From Frisingicoccus sp009929615 (GTDB lineage: Bacteria; Bacillota; Clostridia; Lachnospirales; Lachnospiraceae), in NCBI GenBank assembly GCA_028692275.1, contig JAQUXR010000025.1:1-38884 (forward strand): a DNA stretch of 38,884 bases, in the 5' to 3' direction. A program made the position numbers and the translations under genes. Of the stretch, positions 8,126-15,692 are shown one piece after another; the first letter of the stretch is position 1, and every line of letters starts with the position of its first letter. The notes under the pieces are model-generated. The model saw only the letters and a list, made by a program, of their open reading frames with translations. It was not told the DNA's origin and did not search any database.

Positions 8126-8317
8126 TCACAAAGTATTTTTAAATAATCCATATTTTTTATTTGTTTTTTCTACATACTCCGGCTTATCCTCACGTTCATA
8201 ACATTCCTCTGCTGAAATAACCCCATCTTTATTATAATCATCCAGTCCGCAGACACTGCCTGCCGCCTTTGCACATTTGGGGTATCGCTGACATTTAAAG
8301 ACATAACACTTTCTCAT
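8126..8317 (-). CDS. small Cys-rich protein with one EF-hand loop
   Basis: This 63-residue protein has five cysteines (4, 9, 15, 23, 39) in its N-terminal half. It also has a canonical 12-residue EF-hand loop at residues 27-38, with D27, N29, D31, G32, I34 and E38 in calcium-binding positions. No signal peptide or membrane span is visible, so it may act in the cytoplasm, where the cysteines could bind a metal. The start overlaps the stop of the sce7726 gene by 4 nt (ATGA), so the two are translationally coupled. I do not recognise a named family. Confidence 0.7.
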   Translation of the reverse strand: MRKCYVFKCQRYPKCAKAAGSVCGLDDYNKDGVISAEECYEREDKPEYVEKTNKKYGLFKNTL

Positions 8318-8916
8318 CTCTTTCGCCCCTTCCGATAGTTTTTTATAACGGCTTCGATTTCCGTATAATCTCTCTGAAAAAGTTCTTCATTCATTTGCCT
8401 GCTTAAGATTTCTTCCGGCACACGCTCCAGAATTGTATCTGCGACAAACTTTTTACTCTTATTCTTATACCCCGGCATCCCGTTTAATTCCTGTATGTGG
8501 GCCAGTTCCGGCCGCCACAAAAGGCTTATCTTCCGCTGCCATTTACATTTTGGATTCTTTTCCGGCTGACGAAGCACATAAAAATCCACTTCCCCAACTG
8601 CATCTTCTACCGTAATAATTCCCCAGAACTTTGGCACATGCTCCCCAATATGCTGTGCATGACTCGTCCCCACTACCACATAATTGTAATCATAATACAG
8701 ATTATAATCCTTTACCTGCCGTTTAAGCCGGGTATAAGTATCCGCATCACTTTTTATTTCAATGCCATAAAGAGCCGTTTCTGTAACCATTACAACATCT
8801 GCTCTGGATTTTCCAGTCTGCTTTTCTTCTATAATCCGAATCTTTCCGTAATATTCCTCCAGAAAATCAAATAAAGGTTCCCGGATATTCTTATCATATA
8901 AAATTGTTCTATTCAT
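8314..8916 (-). CDS. sce7726-family protein, PD-(D/E)XK nuclease fold
   Basis: The 200-residue protein carries the nuclease-like signature RADVVMV (D40), then YGIEIKSD with E53 and K55, followed by RLKRQVKDYNLYYDYNYVVV. The spacing fits a PD-(D/E)XK core, as expected for the sce7726 family, whose members occur in variable regions and have no settled function. The putative catalytic residues are all present, so activity is plausible. The gene has its own promoter (8953-8981) and is coupled to the Cys-rich EF-hand gene by a 4-nt overlap. A role in defence or DNA handling is inference. Confidence 0.72.
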   Translation of the reverse strand: MNRTILYDKNIREPLFDFLEEYYGKIRIIEEKQTGKSRADVVMVTETALYGIEIKSDADTYTRLKRQVKDYNLYYDYNYVVVGTSHAQHIGEHVPKFWGIITVEDAVGEVDFYVLRQPEKNPKCKWQRKISLLWRPELAHIQELNGMPGYKNKSKKFVADTILERVPEEILSRQMNEELFQRDYTEIEAVIKNYRKGRKR

Positions 8917-8952
8917 CTTAAATAGCCCCTAAAATAATATTCACACATTTAC

Positions 8953-8981
8953 ATTTTACCACATCTTCCCTCTTATACAAA
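8953..8981 (-). promoter_or_regulatory. promoter of the sce7726 gene
   Basis: On the minus strand TTTGTA (8976-8981) and TAAAAT (8953-8958) are 17 nt apart, with the extended TGTGG before the -10 box also seen at two other promoters here. It lies just after the glycerate kinase terminator and 37 nt before the start codon. Confidence 0.55.
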
Positions 8982-8984
8982 CAC

Positions 8985-9015
8985 AAAAGCCATCAGGATA
9001 AACCCGATGGCTTTT
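8985..9015 (-). terminator. terminator of the glycerate kinase gene
   Basis: AAAAGCCATC (8985-8994) and GATGGCTTTT (9006-9015) form a perfect 10-bp stem with an 11-nt loop, 43 nt after the stop codon. On the minus strand the four T residues at the end of the stem run into GTGTTTG, so the uridine tract is short but acceptable. Confidence 0.8.
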
Positions 9016-9057
9016 GAAAATATAAAAAATATTATTGGGGGGCAAATTTATATACTG

Positions 9058-10197
9058 TTATTTACAGCTCTGAATCAGGCGGAATACCTGCTCAACGGTT
9101 GCAATCATATTGTTTCTTGCATTTTCTGAATCCATAGCATCCTGCAATGTTCCTACACTGCGAAGGATTGGGAAAAAGGCATCAATTCCATGTTCATTAC
9201 ATGCTACTGCGTCTTCTGTAACTGCACCTGAAAATGCAATAACTTTTTTATCAAACTTCTTTGCGATATCAGCAACTCCAATTGGTGCTTTTCCCATAAC
9301 GGTCTGACCGTCCAGACGGCCTTCACCTGTGACAACAATGTCAGCATCCTGGACAAACTCTTCCAGTTTTGTTTCATCCAGTACAATCTGGATACCGGAT
9401 TCTAATACCGCATTTGTATATGTAAGGAATGCAAAGCCCATGCCACCGGCAGCACCAACGCCTGCCTGATTTGGGTTTGCTTTTGAATATTTTTCGCGGG
9501 AAAGAGCTGCATAGTAAGCAAGCCATTTATCCATCTGCATAATCATTGTTGGTGTTGCACCCTTCTGAGGTCCATAGATGGCACTGCTTCCCTGTTCACC
9601 ACACAAAGGATTGGTTACATCACAGGCAATTCTGAAATCACACTCCTTTAATTCAGGAATAACATTTTCATCAGAAAGGCTTTCGATTTCCTTTAAACCA
9701 TTAGCACCAAAGCATACCTGGTTTCCGTCTTTGTCCAGGATACCATACCCAAGTGCCTGAAGCATCCCAATACCACCATCATTGGTTGCACTGCCGCCAA
9801 GCCCTACGATAAAATGTCTGCATCCTTTTTTTATAGCATCACAGATAACTTCACCAACGCCATAGGTTGTCGTAATTAAAGGATTACGTTCGGATTCTTC
9901 AACCAATGTAATTCCTGCAGCTCCGGACATCTCTACAATAGCTGTTTTATTATCCCCAAGAATTCCATAAGCACAATTTACTTTTTTTCCAAGAGGTCCT
10001 GTTACTTCAACAGATTCTAAGTGTCCATTCATACCAAGTGTTAATGCTTCCACCGTACCTTCTCCACCGTCTGCCAATGGTCTTACAATGACTTCGGCAT
10101 CTTTCATGACTTTTAAAATTCCCTGACGGATGGCATCTCCTGCTTCTAATGAGGTTAAACTTCCTTTTAATGAATCAATGGCTATTACAACTTTCAT
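9058..10197 (-). CDS. glycerate kinase
   Basis: The 379-residue protein matches the GarK/GlxK glycerate 2-kinase family from end to end. It has MKVVIAIDSLKGSLTS at the start, RPLADGGEGTVEAL, VGLGGSATNDGGIGMLQALG and VVTGEGRLDGQTVMGK. It phosphorylates D-glycerate with ATP to feed the product into glycolysis. The start follows AAGGAG. The gene is divergent from a CdaR-type regulator, whose family often senses glycerate or sugar diacids, and an inverted repeat lies between the two starts. Local control by that regulator is therefore likely. Confidence 0.93.
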   Translation of the reverse strand: MKVVIAIDSLKGSLTSLEAGDAIRQGILKVMKDAEVIVRPLADGGEGTVEALTLGMNGHLESVEVTGPLGKKVNCAYGILGDNKTAIVEMSGAAGITLVEESERNPLITTTYGVGEVICDAIKKGCRHFIVGLGGSATNDGGIGMLQALGYGILDKDGNQVCFGANGLKEIESLSDENVIPELKECDFRIACDVTNPLCGEQGSSAIYGPQKGATPTMIMQMDKWLAYYAALSREKYSKANPNQAGVGAAGGMGFAFLTYTNAVLESGIQIVLDETKLEEFVQDADIVVTGEGRLDGQTVMGKAPIGVADIAKKFDKKVIAFSGAVTEDAVACNEHGIDAFFPILRSVGTLQDAMDSENARNNMIATVEQVFRLIQSCK

Positions 10198-10279
10198 ATC
10201 CGTTCTCCTTATATATTTCAGATTTTATTTCGTTCGCTTTTGTTAAATTAAGAATACCAAAAAATGGCCTCGTATAGAA

Positions 10280-10293
10280 TGGTATACATACCA
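10280..10293. promoter_or_regulatory. candidate operator between the glycerate kinase and CdaR-like genes
   Basis: TGGTAT and ATACCA form an inverted repeat with a 2-nt gap. A further ATACCA half site lies at 10254-10259. The position, between divergent genes and about 10 nt upstream of the regulator's -35 box, fits a site bound by the CdaR-like protein. Binding is inferred. Confidence 0.45.
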
Positions 10294-10302
10294 ATTATTA
10301 AA

Positions 10303-10330
10303 TTTACTTTTTATATTTTTATGTTATAAT
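10303..10330 (+). promoter_or_regulatory. promoter of the CdaR-like regulator
   Basis: TTTACT (10303-10308) and a perfect TATAAT (10325-10330) are 16 nt apart, 33 nt before the ATG at 10363. It is the clearest sigma-A promoter on the plus strand. Confidence 0.65.
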
Positions 10331-10362
10331 ATACATATCATTGAATAGAAAGGTTTTTTCAA

Positions 10363-11442
10363 ATGGATAAACGTATTACGCAAAAGGTTGCACAGCAAAT
10401 TGTTGAAACAGTAAAAGATGTCTGTGGCCAGGACATTAACTTTATTGATTCAAATGGCTATATTTTTGCAAGCACAAATACAAAACGTATTAATGATTAT
10501 CACGAAATCGGAAAACATGTTGTGGAACAGGGTGCTTCCATTGAAGTCGAGACAGATGACAGCTTTTTAGGCACCCAAAAAGGGGTTAATATCCCTTTTC
10601 AATACAATGGCGAAATCATAGCTGTTATCGGCATCACCGGCAAACCGGAAGAAGTCCGTAAGTATGCCTATCTTGCTCAGAAAATCACTTCCCTGATTCT
10701 TCGTGAACATGAGCTGGATGCCCAGAACCATAATCGACGGGACCAGTTGAATTATGTGATTCATTCTCTCATCACAAATGAACACATGAATTCTCTGTAT
10801 TTTTCTGACTTTTTAAAACAATATGAGCTTTCAGCAGATATGAACTACCAAACGGTACTGGTAGCTCTGGATTCCCGTTACAATCCTTCAAACCTGTCTT
10901 TGGTTGAACAAAAGATTTTTCAGCTTTTTGAGACGACAGGCAGTAAACTTTATTCCTTTCAATATCCGAATGAGTATCTGCTGCTGCTTGAATCGAAACA
11001 TTTGCCAAAATGGACCTATCTTTTTGAGAAACTTGCCAAAGAATATAGCGGACTAATTAAAATAGGTGTCGGAAATTCCGACACCCTGTTAAAGCAGCAC
11101 CATTCTTATGAAGCTGCCCAAATCGCCATTCACAGTCTGAATGGCCTGAAAAACATTGCCTTTTTTGATGAATTAGACCTTGAAATTCTACTTGGGCGTG
11201 TCTCTTCAGACAGCAAAGAGCTGTTTCTTGCAAAAACAATTAACCCGCTGTCTGAAGATGACCTTGAACTTCTAAAAACCTATTTTGATTGTGATATGTC
11301 TTTAAAAAACACCTGCGAGAAACTTTTTCTTCATAAAAATACACTCCAGTATAAATTGGACAGAATATGGCACCTGTGTGGCTATAACCCCCGTTCTTTC
11401 CGGGATGCTGCCGTCCTTTATATGTCTTTAAAGCTTATCTGA
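10363..11442 (+). CDS. CdaR-type transcriptional regulator (sugar-diacid/glycerate sensor)
   Basis: The 359-residue protein has an N-terminal diacid-recognition domain at about 1-135, with ITQKVAQQIVETV and VNIPFQYNGEIIAVIGITG. A C-terminal PucR-type helix-turn-helix at about 305-355 has FLHKNTLQYKLDRIW and SFRDAAVLYMSLKLI. This is the CdaR layout. CdaR proteins activate glycerate and glucarate catabolism when they bind the acid. Its position divergent from glycerate kinase supports that target. It is the only plus-strand gene here and is convergent with the mutS2-like gene, 5 nt apart, with no hairpin terminator between them. Confidence 0.88.
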   Translation: MDKRITQKVAQQIVETVKDVCGQDINFIDSNGYIFASTNTKRINDYHEIGKHVVEQGASIEVETDDSFLGTQKGVNIPFQYNGEIIAVIGITGKPEEVRKYAYLAQKITSLILREHELDAQNHNRRDQLNYVIHSLITNEHMNSLYFSDFLKQYELSADMNYQTVLVALDSRYNPSNLSLVEQKIFQLFETTGSKLYSFQYPNEYLLLLESKHLPKWTYLFEKLAKEYSGLIKIGVGNSDTLLKQHHSYEAAQIAIHSLNGLKNIAFFDELDLEILLGRVSSDSKELFLAKTINPLSEDDLELLKTYFDCDMSLKNTCEKLFLHKNTLQYKLDRIWHLCGYNPRSFRDAAVLYMSLKLI

Positions 11443-11447
11443 GCCGG

Positions 11448-13343
11448 CTAATCTTCATAGTAAATAGCTGCATCTCCCATATTCTTTCTAGACATATGAT
11501 GACGAAGTTTTCGATTCTCTACCGTATCAAAGATAATGGAAAAATCATAATCCTCCGGATATAATTTTTCTGCAGGGACCAGCAGTTTTACACGTTTGCA
11601 GTTTATCCAAATCTTTTTGCCCTGCAACTGCACCCGAAGGATGCCTTTATCATTTGCTTCTTGGCAGACAATACCAATCTTCTTATCCGGCGAAATCATA
11701 ACACTATCTCCACGATGAAATGAAATTTCTTTTTTCATTTTTACCGGCTTATATTTGTCAATCCTGATGCCATTGGATTTTTCAAGTTCTTCCGGTGCAT
11801 CTTCTAAAAATTCCGGAAGTTCTTCATCATAGGCCGCTTTCATCGCTCTGCGAAGCATATAGGCAGGCATCCCCAAACGTTTGGCAATCTGCAGAGCACA
11901 GCTTTCTCCGGCTTCACCTATAACCATCTGGTATAAGGGTCTTAAATTCTCTGCATCCATAGCCATTTTAGCATTCATAATACCCTTTTCTTTCTCCGCA
12001 TAGATCTTGATTTCCGGATAATGTGTGGTCACCAGAAAAAGTGAACCGCTCTTTTTTAATTCTTCTAAAATGGCAATAGCAATTCCCATCCCCTCCTGAG
12101 GGTCTGTACCTGAACCCAGTTCATCCATAATAAGCAGACTTTCTCTGTTCACCCGCTTCAAAATATCCAGTACATTCGTAATATGAGAAGAAAAAGTCGA
12201 TAGATTTTCTGATAGGTTCTGTCCATCACCTATATCGCATAAAAAGTTACTGCACATACATATTTGGGCTTCCTTACAGGGAATATGCAATCCACACTGT
12301 GCCATCATGCAGCACAAAGCAACCGTCTTAATAGCCACGGTTTTCCCACCTGTATTTGGTCCTGTAATAACAATTCCCTGAATATCCTCTCCAATATCAA
12401 ACTGCAGCGGCACACATACACTTTTCTCCAGCAGGGGATGTCTGGCATCTGACAGATGAATGGCTCTTTCCTGAATAATTTCCGGTTCGGTTCCTTCATA
12501 GTGCAGGCTGAGTTTTCCTTTTGAAAAAGCAAAATCCAATTTTTCTATTGTACGAATATTTTGCTGAAGCACCTCTGAAAAAGATTCAACTTCTACCGTA
12601 AGCGTATATAAAATGCGCTTCACCTCATCCTCTTCCTCAACCAAGAGCTGCTGAAGTTTTTCATAATATTTTGCCGAAGCCGTTGGCTCTATAAAAATCG
12701 TATTTCCCGTCGCCGATTTATCAATAACCGTACCCGGAATCTTAAACTTATATTCCTTTTTTACAGGCACACAGATATGTCCGTTACGGGATGTACAAAA
12801 ACTGTCTGACATACAATCTTTGTTACTCCGACCTATCTGTTCGGCCTTCTCCCGCATTTTATCTTCGCTTTTCAAAATATCCCTGCGAACATCTCTCAAA
12901 CGTACCGATGCACCATCAGCCACTTCTCCACTATATATCGCTTCATCTATTTCCGATTTTAATCCGGCTATATCATCCAGATTTTCTACATAATAAGCCA
13001 ATGAATTATCATAGGCTTTCCCCTTCTCCAGATAATCTATTAAACGCCGAACTGCCACAAGGGCACCTCTCACCTGTTCCAACTGATGAGCAGTCAGGCA
13101 GTCCCCTTTTGAAACCGCCATCAATATATCGTCCATTCCTTCCAAGGATACAAGTGGCGGATTTCCACACTTTTCCAGAAGTTGACGACTTTCTGTTGTT
13201 TCTCTTAGTTTCGCTTTTAGCTCCCTTTCTGCGAGAAAAGGTTCTGTTTCTTTTATCTTTTCCTTTGCTTTTTCCGTAAATGCGTATTCCATCCAAAGCC
13301 TTTTTATTTTATCGAATTCTAAAATTCTTTCTTCTTGATTCAT
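11448..13343 (-). CDS. MutS2-like DNA-binding ATPase without Smr domain
   Basis: The 631-residue protein has an N-terminal helical clamp region resembling MutS2, a Walker A motif TGPNTGGKT at about 327-335, and a Walker B region LLIMDELGSGTDPQEGMG followed by an ATPase-type VTTHYPEIK. Full MutS2 proteins are about 780-790 residues and end in an Smr nuclease domain. This one stops short of it, with an apparent SH3-like tail. Its role may be in recombination or ribosome rescue, not mismatch repair. The start at 13343 is used because GGAGG lies a few nt upstream, while the ATG at 13355 has no site. Confidence 0.82.
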   Translation of the reverse strand: MNQEERILEFDKIKRLWMEYAFTEKAKEKIKETEPFLAERELKAKLRETTESRQLLEKCGNPPLVSLEGMDDILMAVSKGDCLTAHQLEQVRGALVAVRRLIDYLEKGKAYDNSLAYYVENLDDIAGLKSEIDEAIYSGEVADGASVRLRDVRRDILKSEDKMREKAEQIGRSNKDCMSDSFCTSRNGHICVPVKKEYKFKIPGTVIDKSATGNTIFIEPTASAKYYEKLQQLLVEEEDEVKRILYTLTVEVESFSEVLQQNIRTIEKLDFAFSKGKLSLHYEGTEPEIIQERAIHLSDARHPLLEKSVCVPLQFDIGEDIQGIVITGPNTGGKTVAIKTVALCCMMAQCGLHIPCKEAQICMCSNFLCDIGDGQNLSENLSTFSSHITNVLDILKRVNRESLLIMDELGSGTDPQEGMGIAIAILEELKKSGSLFLVTTHYPEIKIYAEKEKGIMNAKMAMDAENLRPLYQMVIGEAGESCALQIAKRLGMPAYMLRRAMKAAYDEELPEFLEDAPEELEKSNGIRIDKYKPVKMKKEISFHRGDSVMISPDKKIGIVCQEANDKGILRVQLQGKKIWINCKRVKLLVPAEKLYPEDYDFSIIFDTVENRKLRHHMSRKNMGDAAIYYED

Positions 13344-13400
13344 AATATCCTCCATAGGTCAAAAACCGGTTTACTGGCTTCATCTCTGAGGATTCTCTGC

Positions 13401-13430
13401 AAAAAAAGGCATGACCTAAACAGTCATGCC
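13401..13430 (-). terminator. intrinsic terminator ending the structured RNA
   Basis: GGCATGAC (13423-13430 read on the minus strand) and GTCATGCC (13408-13415) form a perfect 8-bp stem with a 7-nt loop, followed by seven T residues (13401-13407). It lies 58 nt upstream of the mutS2-like start. Confidence 0.85.
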
Positions 13431-13620
13431 AACACTTATAAATATAATTCTGGTATGAAACATCTTGTAAGTCAGAAACATTGACAATGTAAAATGCCAA
13501 CGTCAGGACAGACTTCTCCCGTCAAATGGGTTCATCATCTGAACTGCAACTATTTAGTTTGCAGAGTCCTCGTTTCCTACAATGCTTCTCATAAAATCTC
13601 CTAAAATTCTAATTTATATT
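13401..13620 (-). ncRNA. candidate free-standing structured RNA of about 220 nt
   Basis: A minus-strand transcript from about 13620 would end at the terminator at 13401-13430 and lies wholly between the kinase and mutS2-like genes. Nested long-range pairing supports structure: GAAGCAT (13582-13588) with ATGTTTC (13457-13463), TGTA (13578-13581) with TACA (13466-13469), GAAAC (13572-13576) with GTTTC (13475-13479), and AGGAC (13566-13570) with GTCCT (13505-13509). Inside lie three short hairpins. A 12-codon ORF sits near the 5' end. Its size is in the range of 6S RNA, but I do not see a known family signature. Confidence 0.55.
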
Positions 13621-13626
13621 TTCTTG

Positions 13627-13655
13627 ATAATATCATATTATTCAGCGAGCGTCAA
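13627..13655 (-). promoter_or_regulatory. sigma-A promoter of the structured RNA
   Basis: On the minus strand TTGACG (13650-13655) and TATTAT (13627-13632) are separated by exactly 17 nt, each matching consensus at five of six positions. The -35 box lies within the last codons of the upstream histidine kinase gene, and transcription would start near 13620. Confidence 0.7.
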
Positions 13656-15564
13656 ATGTTTGTATTCTTTCAGCCAATGTTTTATAGAGGACATCCGGAT
13701 TGATTGGTTTAGCCATATGCACATCAATTCCTGCCTCTTTTGCAATCCTCATATCTTCATCATAGGCATTGGCGGTCATAGCAATAATCGGTATATCTCT
13801 TGCATCTTCACGGTTCAGCTTTCGAATCTCCTTCGTTGCTGTGATTCCATCCATAACCGGCATACGTATATCCATAAGTATGGCTGCATAATAGCCTGGA
13901 ACTGACATCTTAAAGAGGGAAAGGCCTATCTCGCCATTCTCCACCGTTTCTACAATATATCCGGCTTTATCAAGCAGCTTCTCTGCAATCTCAGCATTCA
14001 ACGGATGATCTTCACATAAAAGAATTCGCTTTCCGATAAGACTTTCTTTTGATATATTTGTTTCTTCTACCCTATCGTCTTTCTTTCGTTTTTCTTCAGG
14101 CATATCCACCTGTTTAAAATCTACATCTATAGTAAAGGTACTTCCTTCACCTTCCACACTCTCAACTTTAATGCCGCCACCCATCTTCTCTACAAAATAT
14201 TTGACAATGGAGAGGCCAAGTCCTGTACCCTCGATTTGAGGCATCATTTGATTAGATTCCTGTGAAAAAGCCGTAAACATTGATTTTTCAACAAAGACTT
14301 TACTCATACCAATTCCTGTATCCTGAATAATAAATCTATTGTGGAATATCAGACCATCTTTGCCCAGGCATTCCATCGTAAAGCGGACCTTCCCACCCTT
14401 TGGTGTAAACTTCACAGCATTGGACAAAAGATTCAGCAAAATCTGTTTAAATCGGATGGCATCTATCATAATATAATCTTCCAGCTCAAAATCATGATTT
14501 ATTACTTCAAAAGTAATCTCATTTTTCTCTGCATTTATTTTAATCATATCCACAACACTCTGAATAATATCCCGGCATTTTACCGGCGAAAGATTCAATT
14601 CCATCTTACCGCTGCTGATTTTACTTATGTCCAACGTATCATTGATGAGATTCAGCAAATAATCTCCCGATTCCTTCACCTTATGGAAATAATCGTGCAA
14701 TACCTCCGGACTGTCCTCGGTTTCCGCCAAATGGGATAACCCGATAATGCCGTTCATCGGTGTTCTCATATCATGGCTGATTCGGGAATAAAAATCAGAA
14801 TACATCTTTACTTTCTGGGTCTTTATATATTTCGAATAAAACCATATAAATAAACCAAACAAGGTAAACGTTATTACTGTGAAAAGAAGAATCAGTAACA
14901 ATACCATACCATGCACATCATGCTGATAATCATCCAGGTCCATATCTATTCCAAGCAGACCCACAAAATTGCCTTCCTCTGTATAAAAAGGTGCATAGCC
15001 ACTGATAACTTCGCCCCACTCATCCTTGGAATAAGCACCAAATGCCGTCTTCTCATCCAGCCCCTGTTGAATCTCTTCTGTAATATGCGTATATCGATAG
15101 ATATCATCTCTCTGTGCGAATATAGGATTGCCATCCTCAGCAATGGCAGCATTTAAAAGCCATATTCCATCTAAGGCTGTTCCCACATCAACCTTGAAAA
15201 AATCTGAATTCGTTTCATCGACATAATACTTGATTTCATTCCCGGCTAAAGGTGCAATCAGATAAATGCTGATGGTTGGCGCATTTAAGTCCATGCCGGT
15301 CCCCACATCTGTCATTCGGTGATTAATCGGGTCCTTTTCCATCTCATTAAAAGACAGTGTCTTCATGTAATCGACTTCAGCATCTGTAAGCGTTAGATTT
15401 TTCTCAACAACCAGGGCCAAATCCATAGCCTTTTCTTCGTTCGACTTAAGCATCTGATTATCAATATATCTGCTTCCCAATATGATTCCGCCTGCAACAA
15501 TTGAAAAAAACAGAGCTGCAAAGCAAATAATCAAGATTAGGGACTCATTCTCTTTTCTCTTCAT
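13642..15564 (-). CDS. membrane hybrid sensor histidine kinase/response regulator
   Basis: The 640-residue protein has a membrane span at about 9-31, an extracytoplasmic sensor region of Cache-like character at about 32-218, and a second span at about 219-242. A HisKA domain follows with the phosphorylated H264 in RISHDMRTPMNG, then a HATPase domain with DTGIGM and GTGLGLSIVKY. A C-terminal receiver has D565 in ILMDIRMPVMDG. It would relay an external signal by internal phosphotransfer. No separate response regulator lies beside it. The start has only a weak GGGGA-type site. The promoter of the structured RNA overlaps its last codons. Confidence 0.9.
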   Translation of the reverse strand: MKRKENESLILIICFAALFFSIVAGGIILGSRYIDNQMLKSNEEKAMDLALVVEKNLTLTDAEVDYMKTLSFNEMEKDPINHRMTDVGTGMDLNAPTISIYLIAPLAGNEIKYYVDETNSDFFKVDVGTALDGIWLLNAAIAEDGNPIFAQRDDIYRYTHITEEIQQGLDEKTAFGAYSKDEWGEVISGYAPFYTEEGNFVGLLGIDMDLDDYQHDVHGMVLLLILLFTVITFTLFGLFIWFYSKYIKTQKVKMYSDFYSRISHDMRTPMNGIIGLSHLAETEDSPEVLHDYFHKVKESGDYLLNLINDTLDISKISSGKMELNLSPVKCRDIIQSVVDMIKINAEKNEITFEVINHDFELEDYIMIDAIRFKQILLNLLSNAVKFTPKGGKVRFTMECLGKDGLIFHNRFIIQDTGIGMSKVFVEKSMFTAFSQESNQMMPQIEGTGLGLSIVKYFVEKMGGGIKVESVEGEGSTFTIDVDFKQVDMPEEKRKKDDRVEETNISKESLIGKRILLCEDHPLNAEIAEKLLDKAGYIVETVENGEIGLSLFKMSVPGYYAAILMDIRMPVMDGITATKEIRKLNREDARDIPIIAMTANAYDEDMRIAKEAGIDVHMAKPINPDVLYKTLAERIQTFDAR

Positions 15565-15650
15565 GTCCCGTATCCCCTGCCATTTCTATTCATTACTCTT
15601 AATTAGAGAATACCATACTTTGACTTTCTTTTCCACACAAGCTTATAACC

Positions 15651-15683
15651 AAAAAAAGAGAAACACCGCTAACGATGTTTCTC
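15651..15683 (-). terminator. terminator of the gltB-gltD operon
   Basis: GAGAAACA and TGTTTCTC form an 8-bp stem (15658-15665 with 15676-15683), followed on the minus strand by seven T residues (15651-15657). It lies 10 nt beyond the gltD stop. Confidence 0.85.
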
Positions 15684-15692
15684 CAAAAAATC

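Noticed and set aside
12791..13279. Plus-strand 162-residue frame inside the mutS2-like gene
   Set aside because: Low-complexity composition rich in proline, leucine and serine is expected from an antisense shadow; no ribosome binding site or family.
13309..13500. 63-residue frame across the terminator of the structured RNA
   Set aside because: It runs through the terminator and into mutS2 coding sequence and has no ribosome binding site.
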